DNA of 64,000 nt from Vanessa cardui. Its lineage: Eukaryota > Arthropoda > Insecta > Lepidoptera > Nymphalidae. Each line of letters starts with the position of its first letter. Position 1 is the stretch's first letter. The position numbers and the translations under genes are program-made. Shown in pieces: positions 1-11,299 of this stretch. The stretch is taken from positions 8,957,501 to 9,021,500 of the forward strand of contig NC_061135.1 of the NCBI RefSeq assembly GCF_905220365.1. Reading direction: 5' to 3'. The notes under the pieces are model-generated. The model had not been told where the DNA came from. It searched no databases and saw only the letters and a program-made list of their open reading frames with translations.

Positions 1-936
1 TTATTTTTATATTTATTTAATATCAGTGTAAAGAAAAACAAATATACAATTACATTACAAATGCCATTAAACCTTTTTTAGGTTTGTCTTGGCATCAGAA
101 CACATTCGCAACGATGACGATTAAATAAGGTAAATTTTCAATAATTCGCCTGATTCTGAAAATACGTCATAGGTATACTATTGCAAAACAAATAATATCA
201 ATAACCATCATAAATCTGCAAAAAAAATATTGAAGTTCAAAAGTAACGGTTCTTTCAATTTCCTAAAAATCACCGTTTGAAAGATCGAAAATAAAAAAAA
301 AATTGCCTACATATTGTTGTTAAAGTTTTCGCAACGTTAGATTCGAAGGCGTCTGAATACGTAATGTACGTAATGCTGCACCTAAGAAGGAATGCAAAAT
401 ATCAACAGACAATAAAGCATATATTTTAGTATTAAGAACTTTCTAAATCAATCGGGTTAATAGTTTTTCATAAGATCATAAAAACTAGAAAACATACAAA
501 CAAATATTCTTTTTACTGTTAGTGTGGTAACATGTTGAACGTGATGCCTTTGGTTGAAACATAAAGGTTTAATATTTGAATGAAGAATTACCATAAATAA
601 TAAAACAAAGGGATCAAAAAGGATGCATTACCTTCGTCAAATTAACATTCAGTATCAAACTGAACTTTCCCTTACATACGGCCTTATTTGCTGACTAATA
701 GTTTATAAGTAATTTGTGTGATATAGTCAAGACCATCATCGTAACATTGGAAGCTAATTCCATATATGTTGGTTGCTGGCATTCTTAGTTTCGGAGAAAT
801 AATGTACTTTAATAAAGTAAATTATTAAACATTCGGAAACAAAATATTTTTGAATATTGAGCCGTTATACGAAAATATATCCGGAGCTCTTTGATGTCAG
901 AATATGATATTTTATTTTTTGTATACTTACACTTAA
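1..936. other. AT-rich sequence without recognised feature
   Basis: Low-complexity AT-rich DNA with no reading frame of note and no repeat family that I recognise on either strand. Confidence 0.5.
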
Positions 937-1153
937 GAGCCGAAATGGCCCAGTGGATAGAACGCGTACATCTTAACCGATGACTGCAGATTCAAACCCA
1001 GACAAGCACCATTAAATTTTCATGTGCTTAATTTGTGTTTATAATTCATCTCGAGCTCAGCGGTGAAGGGAAACATAGTAAGGAAAGCCTGCATGTGTCT
1101 CATTTCAAGGAAATTCCGCCACATCTGAATACACCAACCCGCATTGAAGCAGC
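937..1153 (+). repeat. tRNA-derived SINE (Metulj-like), copy 1
   Basis: The head reads as a tRNA-like promoter: an A-box region around TGGCCCAGTGG followed by a B-box-like GATTCAAACCC. The family body follows (TTATAATTCATCTCG, then GGTGAAGG, then CACCAACCCGCATTG). The copy stops before the usual tail (CAGTGGGAAATTTACAGGC), so it is 3'-truncated. The name Metulj is an inference from memory of butterfly SINEs; the tRNA-derived nature is seen directly, and the same sequence recurs a dozen times in this window. Confidence 0.85.
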
Positions 1154-1204
1154 CGCTATATGAGTTGATATTCTCATTAAAGTCAAAATTTTTACTTTTT
1201 AAGG

Positions 1205-1360
1205 AGACTTTTACAGGCACTTTTTAATCGTCGTTTTTTTTAAACATATATACAGTGAAAATACTTAATACATTGTTCGGAATGTAAATTCTACCGAGAA
1301 GAACCGTCAAGAAAATCATTAGTTACTCTTTTCCAATAACTAAAATACAAAGTTGTTTTA
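1205..1360 (-). repeat. 5'-truncated LINE 3' tail, copy a
   Basis: Reverse-strand copy of the same 3' end that closes the LINE fragments at 50262 and 61430. The diagnostic block is TTCTACCGAGAAGAACCG followed by CAAGAAA and AGTTACTC. It is diverged, and part of the segment between the two blocks is rearranged. Confidence 0.7.
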
Positions 1361-1489
1361 AATACAACTATATCACAACATAGTATATGTTTATTTCTTA
1401 GATATACCCACAATAACTTAAGTAAATATGTTGTGTCGCACCAATGAGTATCTCTACTTTGTTAAAAACATCAGGCGAGTCGTTTGGAA

Positions 1490-1700
1490 TAAGGCCTTCT
1501 GGGGAAACCGCAGAGGGTTATAGCAGAGAGGGCGTTACTTGGTTACGTTGTTGTGGATAGCGACAACGATTCTCGTGTGCGATCTTCTTTGAGAACTCAA
1601 GGTTCGCGGAAGTGTACCTGCTTCCGGTTACGGTCCGCGGATGTGGAGCGAATCAGGGAATTTCTTCAATGTAAGTCCGCAAATTTTAGGGTGTCGCTGT
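1490..1700. other. GC-rich island of unknown origin
   Basis: This block is clearly richer in G+C and CpG than its surroundings. It includes CGCGGAAGTGTACCTG and GGTCCGCGGATG, and ends near CAATGTAAGT, which matches a splice-donor consensus. No reading frame runs through it on either strand. It could be a non-coding first exon with promoter or a transposon fragment; the sequence does not decide. Confidence 0.35.
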
Positions 1701-3351
1701 AGCATGCGCAAACAATTCTGTGATCTCCTCGAAGAGATAGAATGAGAACCTTTTTTTTACTGGATATTAATAGTGATTACGGTGTGGTAAGGAGTACTAG
1801 GCGTTCAAGGTACCAGTGAATTCCACATAACCACTCCTATAAATCCTCCTCCTCCCATAACTCCCAGGAAATCACATAAGCGCGATTTTTCTAATGAGAC
1901 AAACAATATCATGAAGAATAATTTTTACACACTTACTTTTTACAGACTCAAATTTTTATTTTTATGTTAGTAAAGGTTTCGGAAATTTGGACTGCATAAC
2001 TTAATTCCTAGGTTTACTTAGTATTACAATTTAATTTCCTTATAAAATACTTTATATATACATAAACTAAATACTTACAAACTAAAAATATAATCAAACT
2101 TTGAACTCAATTTATTGTAATGTATTTGTGCAATATTTTAAATAATCAATTAACCTTAAATCCTGGTATACAGTGGTATTTTAAAATTAGACTAAATTAT
2201 AAAATTAATTTGACAAGTTAGAAGTAGATATCAAGGTTAGCTCAAACCTCAACAATTTGAAATATTAAATGATAAAAAAACGATATCTAAGCTGTCTTAT
2301 CAGTAAAGTCATAAGTTTTAAAAATAATTATTTATATTTTAATATATTATTTATTTACATAAGAATTATTAACGTGCAGTCCTTGACAATTTATAAATAA
2401 TCATTTAAAAAGTTATTGTATAAATCATGATCACGTGAAATGGCAAGAATGGATACTTTTATAGGAATTCAACCTGCTAGACTTTAAGTATTATCAGACT
2501 AAACATCCGTAACACTTTTATACAAAAGTGTTTGTTTTATTTTATATTATAACTTTAGTGAATGGTTCTTTGAAGCCCTTCCGGACTTAGAATGCAATCA
2601 TTTATCTTATGTTAACACTTGAAGTGCTCCACGAAATTTAGGTGCTCGGTGAATTGATAGAAATTACTCGCCGTGAGTCAATAATTACAATGGACCGGTC
2701 GCCATTAAGCCACGTTCACACAAATTCGATTTCCATCGATTAACATCTTCATCAAAGCAATTTGAATTGTTTACAGAGAATTTCAATCATATTGAAACAA
2801 CAAAAAATAAGTGTATGGAATTTTCCAACACTTGCAGGATGAGCGATCTTTACTAAGAAATTTTGGTAAAGAAAACTGGAGAAGAAAAAAAATTCCATTG
2901 CAATGAATATCATCACCTTAATTTTCTACCAGTGCAACTTGAGTAATGCGTTTATTTTAATTTATAAATAAATAACAAACCTTATTTACTTTTCCTCTAC
3001 AATCAACATTTCTGCTAAAATTGGCTAAATACAGTCGAGCCATTCAAGCGTGATCGAGTGAAGAATATCAAATAACAAAATGTTTCCCGTTTATAATATT
3101 AGTAAGATCTTGAAATGAATCTCTTAGATTGTCATAAACGTAGGTAGATGTCTAGTTAACAACTTAATTGAGATCAGTAGTTTCTGATGTAATGTAAAGT
3201 GTATATATTACTATTACTATATTACACTATAAACAATTTATTGCTTGTACGTCATAGCCATTATTTGCTTTTATAGGACATAAATTGCGGTTTTAATATA
3301 TTATAATATTTTGAAGCTTAACGTACTTGCCTTTTCAAACTTCGACACAAA
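1701..3351. other. AT-rich sequence without recognised feature
   Basis: Mostly AT-rich DNA with frequent stops in all frames. A slightly more GC-rich patch near 2570-2720 has no recognisable coding or repeat content. Confidence 0.4.
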
Positions 3352-3387
3352 TTGAGCGGTGTTATAATGTTGAGCGGTGTTGTAATG
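3352..3387. repeat. 18-bp tandem duplication
   Basis: TTGAGCGGTGTTATAATG is followed directly by a second copy with one change (A to G). Confidence 0.85.
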
Positions 3388-3391
3388 TTAT

Positions 3392-3520
3392 CCTGTGCAT
3401 CGTCGTGTCGCAAGCTCCTAAACGGATTTTGATTCAGGTTTTTTTGTATGCAATGTGACTTGATCGAGAGTAGTTATTAGCAATGAAAATCAGTTGAGTT
3501 ATTTGATGTTTAAAAAGTAA
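3392..3520 (+). repeat. Fragment of the dispersed repeat seen at 59675
   Basis: The stretch GCTCCTAAACGGATTTTGAT corresponds to the block GCATCGTAGCTCCCGAACG...GATCCGATTTTAATG of the larger copy at 59675-60283. Short and diverged. Confidence 0.45.
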
Positions 3521-3527
3521 CTGCCTT

Positions 3528-3635
3528 CACACACTCACTCACACACACACTCACACACATACAGACACACAAGCGCGCGCACACACACACAGACACACTC
3601 GCGCACACACACAACCGCACATACACATACGCACT
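3528..3635. repeat. CA-rich microsatellite
   Basis: Interrupted (CA)n tract with CGCG and CACT variants, followed by CATACACATACGCAC. Simple-sequence DNA. Confidence 0.95.
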
Positions 3636-4853
3636 TACAAATATAATTCTATGCATGCTAAGATATTTGTGATATAATATCAAGTTGATTACACATATTA
3701 GTTAAAAAACTGTCTAAGGAATCAAACTTAACTTGTAATTTTATCACGAAGTAACCGATCATTTGAAATCGCAAAATGATATGGAATAACTGCTATGTCA
3801 CCTTAATTGATTGTTGAATTATAAACAAATATAGTCAGCTATTCAACGGAGCCATATTATTACATTACATATTATTTTAAACTTTTACAAGTAATTGAAA
3901 AATTATCAAATTGTTAGTCCTTAGGCCCCTTCATTGCAAATGTTTATTAATTATTTTGTATTGATTTAAAATATATGATTCACACTTTTGTGTTTATTTT
4001 ATTAAAATTATTTCAGAAGTCCCGTTATCTAGTTTTTTGGATAAGCCACATAATGGTGAATTATGACTATCGCCCATGAGTTTCAATGTCAGGAGCGACA
4101 AGGTGCTTGCAAAAATGCTCTTTTTAAGCGTCCTCAAATGAAGATGTAGTGTAGCACCCAGAGGCAAGATCAATTACAATAAACAAAAGACTTTGAATAT
4201 AACAAAAAAAATATGATTGAAGCCTAAGTTACTCCCTATTATATCAGTTATCTGCCAGTAAAAGTCCCGTCAAAATCAGTCCAGACGTTCCAAATATTAG
4301 CCGGAACAAAAAGACAGACCGACCAAAAATTGTAAAAAAAAATATTTTGATATATGTACCGTGTATAACTACATATGCTTTGAGTAAAAAAGGGCTACTT
4401 TAATATTACAAACCAATTTTATTATATGTGTAAGATACATACACATATACAAATACATGTTATTAATTAATTCGTAATTCGTTATTTCAGCATCTTCTTG
4501 ATATAAATATTTAAAAGCACATATGTATATCACAAGATTATTAAATTAGCGCTCTGGATAAGCGTGATTGCGATTTAGGATCATTAGGTATTATTCGATC
4601 ATAGGTGGCGGGGTACTTGATCCTACGAACTTGGTAACGATCACGTTCGAACAAACATAAGCTGCCAGTGCAAAACTGTATTGTTTCATTTGTAGTTGCT
4701 CTTTATATAAAGAGATGATATATTTGCTTACATTCAAATATCAGACTCAAGTAATTTTTAAAATAATTGTTTTTTTTTTTAATGGAACCAATAGCTTAGG
4801 TGCTGAATAACAGAGACAATGTAAAGTAAATTGTATTATTACAATATTTGACT
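3636..4853. other. AT-rich sequence with weak repeat debris
   Basis: No gene seen. The segment near 4240-4330 (CAGTTATCTGCCAGTAAAAG, then TCCCGTCAAAATCAGTCCAG and AAAAAGACAGACCGACC) has the wording of diverged dispersed repeats common in Lepidoptera, but its boundaries cannot be set. Confidence 0.35.
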
Positions 4854-4931
4854 CAAAAAATCAAAATCAAAATATACTTTATTCGTGTAGGCTTTTACAG
4901 CTTTTACAAGCACTTTTCACTCGATATTTAA
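4854..4931 (-). repeat. LINE 3' tail, copy b, outer half (interrupted)
   Basis: It starts with the tail ATCAAAATCAAAATATACTT and continues into CTTTTACAAGCACTTTTCAC, then TTTAA. The copy is broken at TTAA by a DNA element and resumes at 7088 with ACAATTATATTAAGTGAAGC, exactly where intact copies of this family continue (compare 34325-34345). Confidence 0.85.
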
Positions 4932-5125
4932 GGGGACTACAGGAGCTAATTGCCCTTGAGAATCACGCGCACACACTTACACTAACGACAAAAACGGCAT
5001 GTCCCCGCGCGCACTACGCTTAGCGAGGCGGCGAGGTTACGCCTGAATATTCCAACAGATGGCGCCGAACCGCCGCGCGCCGCGCCGAGCGAAAGCGAAG
5101 CGAAGTCAATTCTATCAATTCTATC

Positions 5126-5705
5126 AATCATAGATTTCATAAAAATAGACAGGACAACAGAATTATTTCAATTTTTTTGTGTCATTTAAAAAATTATGAT
5201 AAAATTAAACTGAATTAATTAAACCTAAATTATTATTATTTTATGTACAACAAAATAGTTAATTTAAACATTTTTTTCTTTAATTTTTACTGTATCAATT
5301 CAATTAGTTGTAATACTAAATATTAAATCGTACCTATTTTTAAATTTTATAAGTTTGTTAAGCGATTTATTAAATAAAATTGGAACTGTTCGTAATTTGT
5401 ACATTGACAAAAAGCGTAGAGTTTGTTCATTTTACTAATATCGGTACACAAAGAAAAAAAATTAAGTTTAAAAAGTCAGCATCAAAAAGTTACTATCAAA
5501 ATAATATCGTCAAGTCGGTTTAGTAGAATTATTGGTTAACTCGGTCAATCACAGTGGGTTTAGTCATAAATCTCATAAAAATAGTTTGGATATTAGAATT
5601 ATTTGTATTGTTTTTGACTGATATTTGAAATAAAACTGATTCAATTAAATTCAAATATTTTTATTTATTTTTGGTTTAACAAAAAAACAAATAAATTTCG
5701 TTTCA
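5126..5705. repeat. Diverged internal direct duplication inside the TTAA element
   Basis: Two similar segments lie in the same orientation, starting ATAGATTTCATAAAAATAG (5129) and ATAAATCTCATAAAAATAG (5564). Both continue into AGAATTATTT, an AAAACTGA block and CAAATAAA/AACAAAAT stretches. They look like an old duplication of about 150 bp. Confidence 0.55.
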
Positions 5706-5926
5706 ATTTTTTTATTAAAATATTTTTTTTAATTATTCGTTCGTCGTCGTTCGTTATTAAAATATCTTGGATACTTGCAATCAATATTTCACCCACTTTC
5801 ACTGAAGCTACGAGCTAAAATTTGTACTATTCAATTGATACTATTTCCAATCTTTAAAAAATATTGAATTACGTATATGACACTTCTAAATATTTTAGTT
5901 CTTTGGTTTACAACAATTACATATTT

Positions 5927-6025
5927 CAAGATTGCCCAGTGGGTAGAACGCGCGCATCTTATTGCGGGTTCAAACCCAGGCAAGCACCACTAAATATTCA
6001 TGTGATGTGCTAATTTGTATTTATT
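5927..6025 (+). repeat. Metulj-like SINE, copy 2 (internally deleted, truncated)
   Basis: Contains GATTGCCCAGTGGGTAGAAC and GCGGGTTCAAACCCAGGC. The family segment AACCGATGA between the two promoter boxes is missing (CATCTT joins ATTGCGGG directly), and the copy ends in an AT-rich stretch soon after CTAATTTGTATTTAT. It is nested in the TTAA element. Confidence 0.85.
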
Positions 6026-7087
6026 TATTTTTTTATTATTAAATTTCATCCATACATAACTATATTTCCTATTATATACAAAATTGATAAAATTAAACTC
6101 TAACGTAATAGAAATAGCTTCCGTGTTATTTTTTTTCGATTTTCTTAATTCTGAAAAAATAAATGCATAGTTGTTAGCAATTAAATTTTAATAATTATAA
6201 AATATATATATATTTTTAAATATAGTCCTTTAAAAATAATAAAGTTTTAGTTCAGAGTGCGGGGATCGAACCCGCACATTCTTCTTGGACTTCCTTGCAT
6301 TGACCAAATAAATCTGATTCTATGCGAACTAATTGCATTGTTTTTAATAAATGTTTCCAATAATCATTATTTATAATATATATATGTTTACTAATTAAAT
6401 ACCTTTTCATATTATCTTTCATATGTTCGGCTTTTTAATTTATATGAACGTTTTTTAGTTTTCTTCACAGATTGTACTTTATTTCCCATGTTTACAAAAT
6501 TCAACTTTATAAAAAATAACTTAACAAAAAAATAAATAGCTAACTACAACTAGACTATTTTAACTTAATATATTTATTTACATAAAAGAATAATATTCGA
6601 CAATTAATTTACAATTAAAATTATACAAAAATAAAATCTACGAGATTTTATTCGCAACGATGCGGTGAAAAGAGCGACACGTCTGTATAGCATCAGGCCT
6701 CGGCCGGCAGTGTCGGTACGAGGCGCTCACGCACACATGCTTACGCATTTTGGTCGAAAATAAGAAAATCTGATTTTAAAAAAATCTATTGATTTTACTA
6801 AATAATTAAGATAATAAATTTTTAGTATATTGTTTGTAGAATAATCTGACAAAAGACCAAAATTATTGAAGGTATATAAGTGTAGTTAAAAAACAAAAAA
6901 AGACTTTTTTAGAGGTAACTTTGCGATTTTTTTCTATCGTACCAAATTAATTACATCATGTTTTCAACACAATTAATAACTAGCATCTATCCTGAAGATT
7001 AACATATATTTTTTTCATTTGGTTTATTGCATTGGATTATATTACTTTTTGGCATTTTAAAACTTGCATTTAGCTCATGTAGTCCCC

Positions 7088-7200
7088 TTAACAATTATAT
7101 TAAGTGAAGCTACCAGCGGTTCGAAACGTAGATTCTACCGATAAGAACCGGCAAGAAACTCGGTAGATACTCTTTTTCAAAATTTAAAAATACTATCATG
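7088..7200 (-). repeat. LINE 3' tail, copy b, inner half
   Basis: Continuation of the interrupted copy: AAGTGAAGCTACCAGCGG, GTAGATTCTACCGATAAG, GAACCGGCAAGAAACTCGG, then TACTCTTTTTCAAAATTT. Together with 4854-4931 it makes one nearly complete tail unit. Confidence 0.85.
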
Positions 7201-7349
7201 TTAGTTAGACTGAATTTAAATAGAAAAAGAAACAAATTAATGATGTTCTCGATAGTCTGCCGATTGGTCATGACACCTATAAACATATTTGTCAAGATCA
7301 CATCTCCTTTTTGTTGAATCCGTAAACGTATGATTCATGAAATTGTTTA

Positions 7350-8176
7350 ACCTTCTAGAGCAGTTTTAAAATATTTAACTAAACAATTATTTTCATAAAG
7401 CATAGTCCTAAATTTAGCGATGATTTCTCGATTAGTTGTGGTACTACTGAACATGCATCGAAGATCAATCTTTTTCTACGTTGTTCATGAAATAAATATC
7501 CAGAAACTGTTGATTTGATTTAGATACTGAAAGAAGTGAACCAATCATATGATACTCTTTAAACGTAGAAGCGAAATTGTTGTATTGTACGATATTTGTT
7601 GCTCCAAATGATGTAATTTCAAAGCATGAATTGTAATTTCTAATGTACTAAAGGAAATATTTAGACTCCTTAATAGTTCCCGTAACGTAGGTGAGAAGAG
7701 GTTCTGGTGGTTCAACCAGTTGTTTTGCCAGTGGAGTAGAACATACCAGCAGTTTATTTTAAACATCATAGCGTGACAATATGGGCAAACTATATTCATT
7801 GAATCAATGATCACATCGGGATGCATCTTGTTATCATAACCTATATCGTAATTGAAGGCAGAATTATTGAGATTGGTTCTAGATCTTGTCTCAGTGTATT
7901 TTAATCGTTGATCATCCTGTCATTGGGCTCGCTCGTCGGGTTTTTCAGTATCATTTGATGAAGATGCTTGTTCGAAGATCTGGAACTTGATCATAACGTT
8001 GACTAACTATTTTGGCAGCTCACAAAGTAGAAATTCGTATTCTATTTGTTTCTAAACGTATTTCTTGTTGGTGTGTTGTTTCCGTAGCTCTTTTGGATGA
8101 CGCTGCGTGTATATTGTTGATGTTCCGATCTTTTGTTTCTTTTGTAGTTCCTCTATGGCTGTTTGTCTTACGTTTA
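7350..8176 (-). pseudogene. Helitron Rep/helicase protein, N-terminal fragment (broken)
   Basis: Read on the minus strand, this region resembles the N-terminal part of Helitron replication proteins. Near 8000-8176 is a charged segment with the repetitive arginine/glutamate-rich wording found upstream of the conserved domain (RATETTHQQEIRLETNRIR). Next come RTNLNNSAFNYDIGYD (7860s-7890s), a cysteine pair in MNIVCPYCHAMMF (7770s-7800s), then in another frame PPEPLLTY and YIRNYNSCFEITSFGA, then SLLSVSKSNQQFLDIYFMN, and finally TNREIIAKFRTMLYENNCLV. Reading through needs frame changes and passes several stops, so the gene is dead. No Rep HUH motif or helicase domain follows. Family assignment rests on the recognisable block order. 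Confidence 0.8.
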
Positions 8177-8399
8177 CATTTTATACTAAAGATTCATTGT
8201 TATTGGAGTTATGAGTATACTTACCAATTACGATTACTGTTTACTTTCTTATAATCAAAACAGCTAATAACTTCTTCCCGTAAATGTAATTTATAATTAT
8301 TTTATTTTAAAATGACAACTATTATTCTTGGGATTATTTTATGCTCATTGACATATGACGGAAATTAAGTTAGTTGTTATGATTTTTGAATAGATTTTC
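8177..8399. other. AT-rich sequence without recognised feature
   Basis: Short AT-rich interval between the Helitron remnant and a repeat cluster. Nothing recognised. Confidence 0.4.
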
Positions 8400-8950
8400 A
8401 TTTTTTATTTTTTATCGCTTGATCGGTATAGAAGTGCATCGTGATACACATAAGGGCCATCTGTTGGTTATTTTTAATGACACTGATTAAATAATCACTT
8501 TCTCCATGAAAAAAATACTTGTACGTTTATTATTTTCATGACAATCGGTTGAACGGCGTAGAAATCTTTATATCTCAGCGCCACCTGTTGGCGAGTAACA
8601 TCAATGGGGATAGCATAATCACTTTCTTCATAAAACAATAGATATACATACCAATTTTCATAATTATCGATCAATAGTTTCTGAGTTTATCGATGACACA
8701 TATACAAACACCTCCACTTTTGTATATATAGATATCTTATGATTTGCGCAAGCACATGTTTTTCCTGCATACCAATTTTTATAAAGATCGGTGCAGCTTT
8801 TCTCGAGTTAAGACTCTTCTAGAGCAGAACATAAGACAGACAAATTTCAAAAATGGTAAAAATGTGATGTGACACACTTATGACGAATTACGACAAAAAT
8901 AAGTGTACAGACAGATTCTAGAGATTTATATAGTAGTATAGATTTGGTAT
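8400..8950. repeat. Degenerate repeat cluster with CCATCTGTTGG/CCACCTGTTGG motifs
   Basis: Two roughly 125-bp segments share order and wording: GGGCCATCTGTTGG ... AATAATCACTTTCTCCATGAAA and GCGCCACCTGTTGG ... CATAATCACTTTCTTCATAAAA. The cluster ends near ATATAGTAGTATAGAT, a terminus style common to lepidopteran dispersed repeats. Related words occur at 5053 and 33980. Confidence 0.55.
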
Positions 8951-9059
8951 ATCACGTGCGATAGCTTTATTACTAGCGGGTTTTATGAATAACTTTGGTG
9001 TTTCTATACCGATTTCTATGGTTCTTTTATATTGTATATTTAATACTGTTAACTTTTTA

Positions 9060-9595
9060 ATTTGGGATGATTGAGAGTGTTATAAACGTAGGAATAGACA
9101 AATATAATTAGAAAGCTTCGAACTGCTACGCTATTGGGAGTGACACGTGTTATTGTGAGTCAACCATAAAAGATAGACATATGCTGTCATGGCATATTTT
9201 TTATATAATTTTAAGAAGAACATTTCCGTCATCCATCATTCCCGTGTATCTTTAACCATTAAGGTTGTACACGCGACGGAAGATTAAAATATGGAGTAAC
9301 TTCTCCCGTTTTCCCGACATTTTCCTATACTGCTCTACTCCTATTGACTGTAGCGTGATGAAAAGTATACTATAACCAGCTCAGGAGTATGAAAAATAAT
9401 TGTACCATGTTTCGTTAAAATCCGTCGAGTAGTTTTTGTTTCTATAACGGTTATATGGACAGACAGACAAAAATTTTACTGATTGCATTTTTGGCATCAG
9501 TATCGACCCCTGATCACCCCCTGATAGCTATTTTAGAAAAATATTTCATGTACAGAATTGACCTCCCTACAGATTTATTTTAAGTAGAGATAATA
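9060..9595. repeat. Lepidopteran dispersed repeat (non-coding)
   Basis: Contains blocks that I associate with abundant lepidopteran non-autonomous elements: TAACTTCTCCCGTTTTCCC, TCGAGTAGTTTTTGTTTC, GGACAGACAGACAAAAATTT and TTTTTGGCATCAGTATCGAC. No frame and no clear ends. The class (Helitron-like or other) is uncertain. Confidence 0.5.
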
Positions 9596-9621
9596 ATATA
9601 AAAATACTTTATAATTATAAA

Positions 9622-9790
9622 TCCAATTTATTTAATATAATTAGTCCGTGTAGGCCTTAACACGAATTTTGTTTTTACAAAATTAATTTTAACATGAAAC
9701 TTCCACGGTTATGGAATATACATTCTAGAGAAAAGAATCAGTAAGGAAGTAAATACTCATTTGCAACTTTTTAATAATTTTGCTACCAAA
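9622..9790 (-). repeat. Degenerate LINE 3' tail, copy c
   Basis: Reverse-strand relict: TCCGTGTAGGCCTTAACACG corresponds to the family's AAGTAGGCTTTTACAAGC block, and TATACATTCTAGAGAAAAGA with GTAAATACTCATTTGCAACT to the inner block. Heavily diverged. Confidence 0.55.
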
Positions 9791-9965
9791 TAATTCATGT
9801 GAAATGATACGAGAATAATAATGTAATTCAACGTATTTACATCAACATTCTTAGTAAATTTTTTGAACAATATTGGCAACAGCTCTTTGCGTAGGCTGTT
9901 CTGGATGGTCCTAGTGACTGATTACTTATTCTATTATTAAATATAAATTTTATTGCTCATAGAGA

Positions 9966-10232
9966 GCATTGATGGCCCAGTGGCTGGAACGACTATGTCT
10001 TAACCGATGATTACGGGCTCGAACCCAGGTTAGCACCTCTGAATTTTTATGTGCTTCTTGTTTATTTATAATTCATCTCGAGGAAAACATCGTGAGGAAA
10101 CCTGTATGTGTCTAATTTCTGCCATGTGACTCCACCAACAACCTTTGGAGCGGCATGTTGGAATATGCTTCTAACCTTCCCCTCAAAGGGAGAAGAGGCC
10201 TTAGCCCAGCAGTGGGAAATTTACAGGCTATT
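9966..10232 (+). repeat. Metulj-like SINE, copy 3 (near full length)
   Basis: Runs from GATGGCCCAGTGGCTGGAAC through GGGCTCGAACCCAGG (B box) to the complete tail AGGCCTTAGCCCAGCAGTGG, then GAAATTTACAGGCTATTACT. This copy shows both ends of the family, with a short internal deletion around GAGGAAAACATCG. Confidence 0.9.
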
Positions 10233-11084
10233 ACTATTTTATTGGTGATCGTTACTATTCGTATAAAAAATTAAAATGACTATGCTTTGCTATCTGTAAA
10301 ATTTAGCCTTACTTCAAAATCTCTTAACCTATCTCTATATTAGCTTAGGCTTTACATAGTGAGATTTCAATTGAAATTTCAAGCAAGTCCTTTGCGATGT
10401 GAATCTACATTGGCTTTGAACGTGGTCTATATAAATCGCAATATGTGTGTGTGTGTGGTTGTTGAAATTTACACAAGACAGGGGTATATTTTGTCTCATT
10501 TAAGTTTCTCGGAGTTCATTTTTATTTGTTTTAGTATGCATGCACTGCTTGTGAATAGCAGAACTTATAGACCTATATTAAGTTGTTTACTTATAAGGCG
10601 ATAAATGAATTATTTCTTTATTATTATTTGTTTAATAATTTTCGAAACGGTTTAGATACAATTAATAAACACAATGTGACGTCACAAAGGCATTAATAAT
10701 ATGGTTAAAAAAAAGCAAATAAAAAATATATGTCCATTTTTATAATTTTAAAAGATACATAGAAAATTTGCTAGAGGTGGATATGTGTAAAAACATAGGT
10801 TTATGAAATTATATACGTACTGAAGTCCGGTAAAAAAATAAAATACAATACCCTATCCGCCTACACGTTTTCTCCTCTCCTGCGGTAACAAGTATACTTT
10901 AAACAGAGTTCGAGTTGCGATTTAATAGTGAAATGCTGCAATTAATTTTTAATATTCATGTATCTATATATGTATATATCTTCATTGGAAAGGAAAAGAC
11001 ATAATAAATTTTTATTTTTGTACAATTATATTTAAGCAAAAACTAAAGTTAATAAATATTTTCTAAGCAATATTAAATGTATAC
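10233..11084. other. AT-rich sequence without recognised feature
   Basis: No supported gene or repeat. Reading frames of up to about 80 codons are present but have no recognisable content. Confidence 0.4.
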
Positions 11085-11245
11085 TAATATTATAAATATG
11101 AAAGTGACTCTGTATCTCTATCTGTCACTCTTTCACAACCGAATTCGATAAAATTTGGTATAAAGCAAATTTAAACTCCAAGAAAGGACATAGGCTTCTT
11201 CTTTGCCTCACACACGACAGAAACCGCGGGCGACAATTAGTAAAA
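11085..11245 (+). mobile_element. Non-autonomous Helitron-like repeat (relict)
   Basis: Starts ACTAATATTATAAATATGAA and continues with CTCTTTCACAACCGAATTCG and a terminal CGCGGGCGACAATTAGT. This is the layout of an abundant lepidopteran family usually assigned to Helitrons. The assignment is from memory of the family and the copy is short and diverged. Confidence 0.5.
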
Positions 11246-11299
11246 AATAAAGTGTCGGATGATACATTTGAAATGACACATTTTTGTTTTTTATTCTAG

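Larger units (their letters stand above)
4932..7087. mobile_element. TTAA-flanked non-autonomous DNA transposon (2156 bp)
   Basis: The left end GGGGACTACAGGAGCTAATT and the reverse complement of the right end (GGGGACTACATGAGCTAAAT) form terminal inverted repeats that match at 20 of 22 positions. TTAA lies on both sides (4928-4931 and 7088-7091), while the uninterrupted LINE tail at 34258 has one TTAA at this point, so TTAA is the target duplication. That duplication is typical of the piggyBac superfamily, although the GGGG terminus is not the most common one. The interior has no transposase frame. It holds GC-rich subterminal blocks (about 4960-5105 and 6655-6745), a diverged internal duplication and a nested SINE. 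Assignment to piggyBac is inference; insertion and ends are seen directly. Confidence 0.85.

Noticed and set aside
6240..6310. Possible tRNA gene on the minus strand (GGGTTCGATCCCCGCA)
   Set aside because: The B-box-like word is good, but the 5' half does not fold into acceptor and D arms; probably a tRNA-like relict or chance.
8012..8254. 80-codon plus-strand frame
   Set aside because: It is antisense to the Helitron remnant, which explains the openness and the more complex composition.
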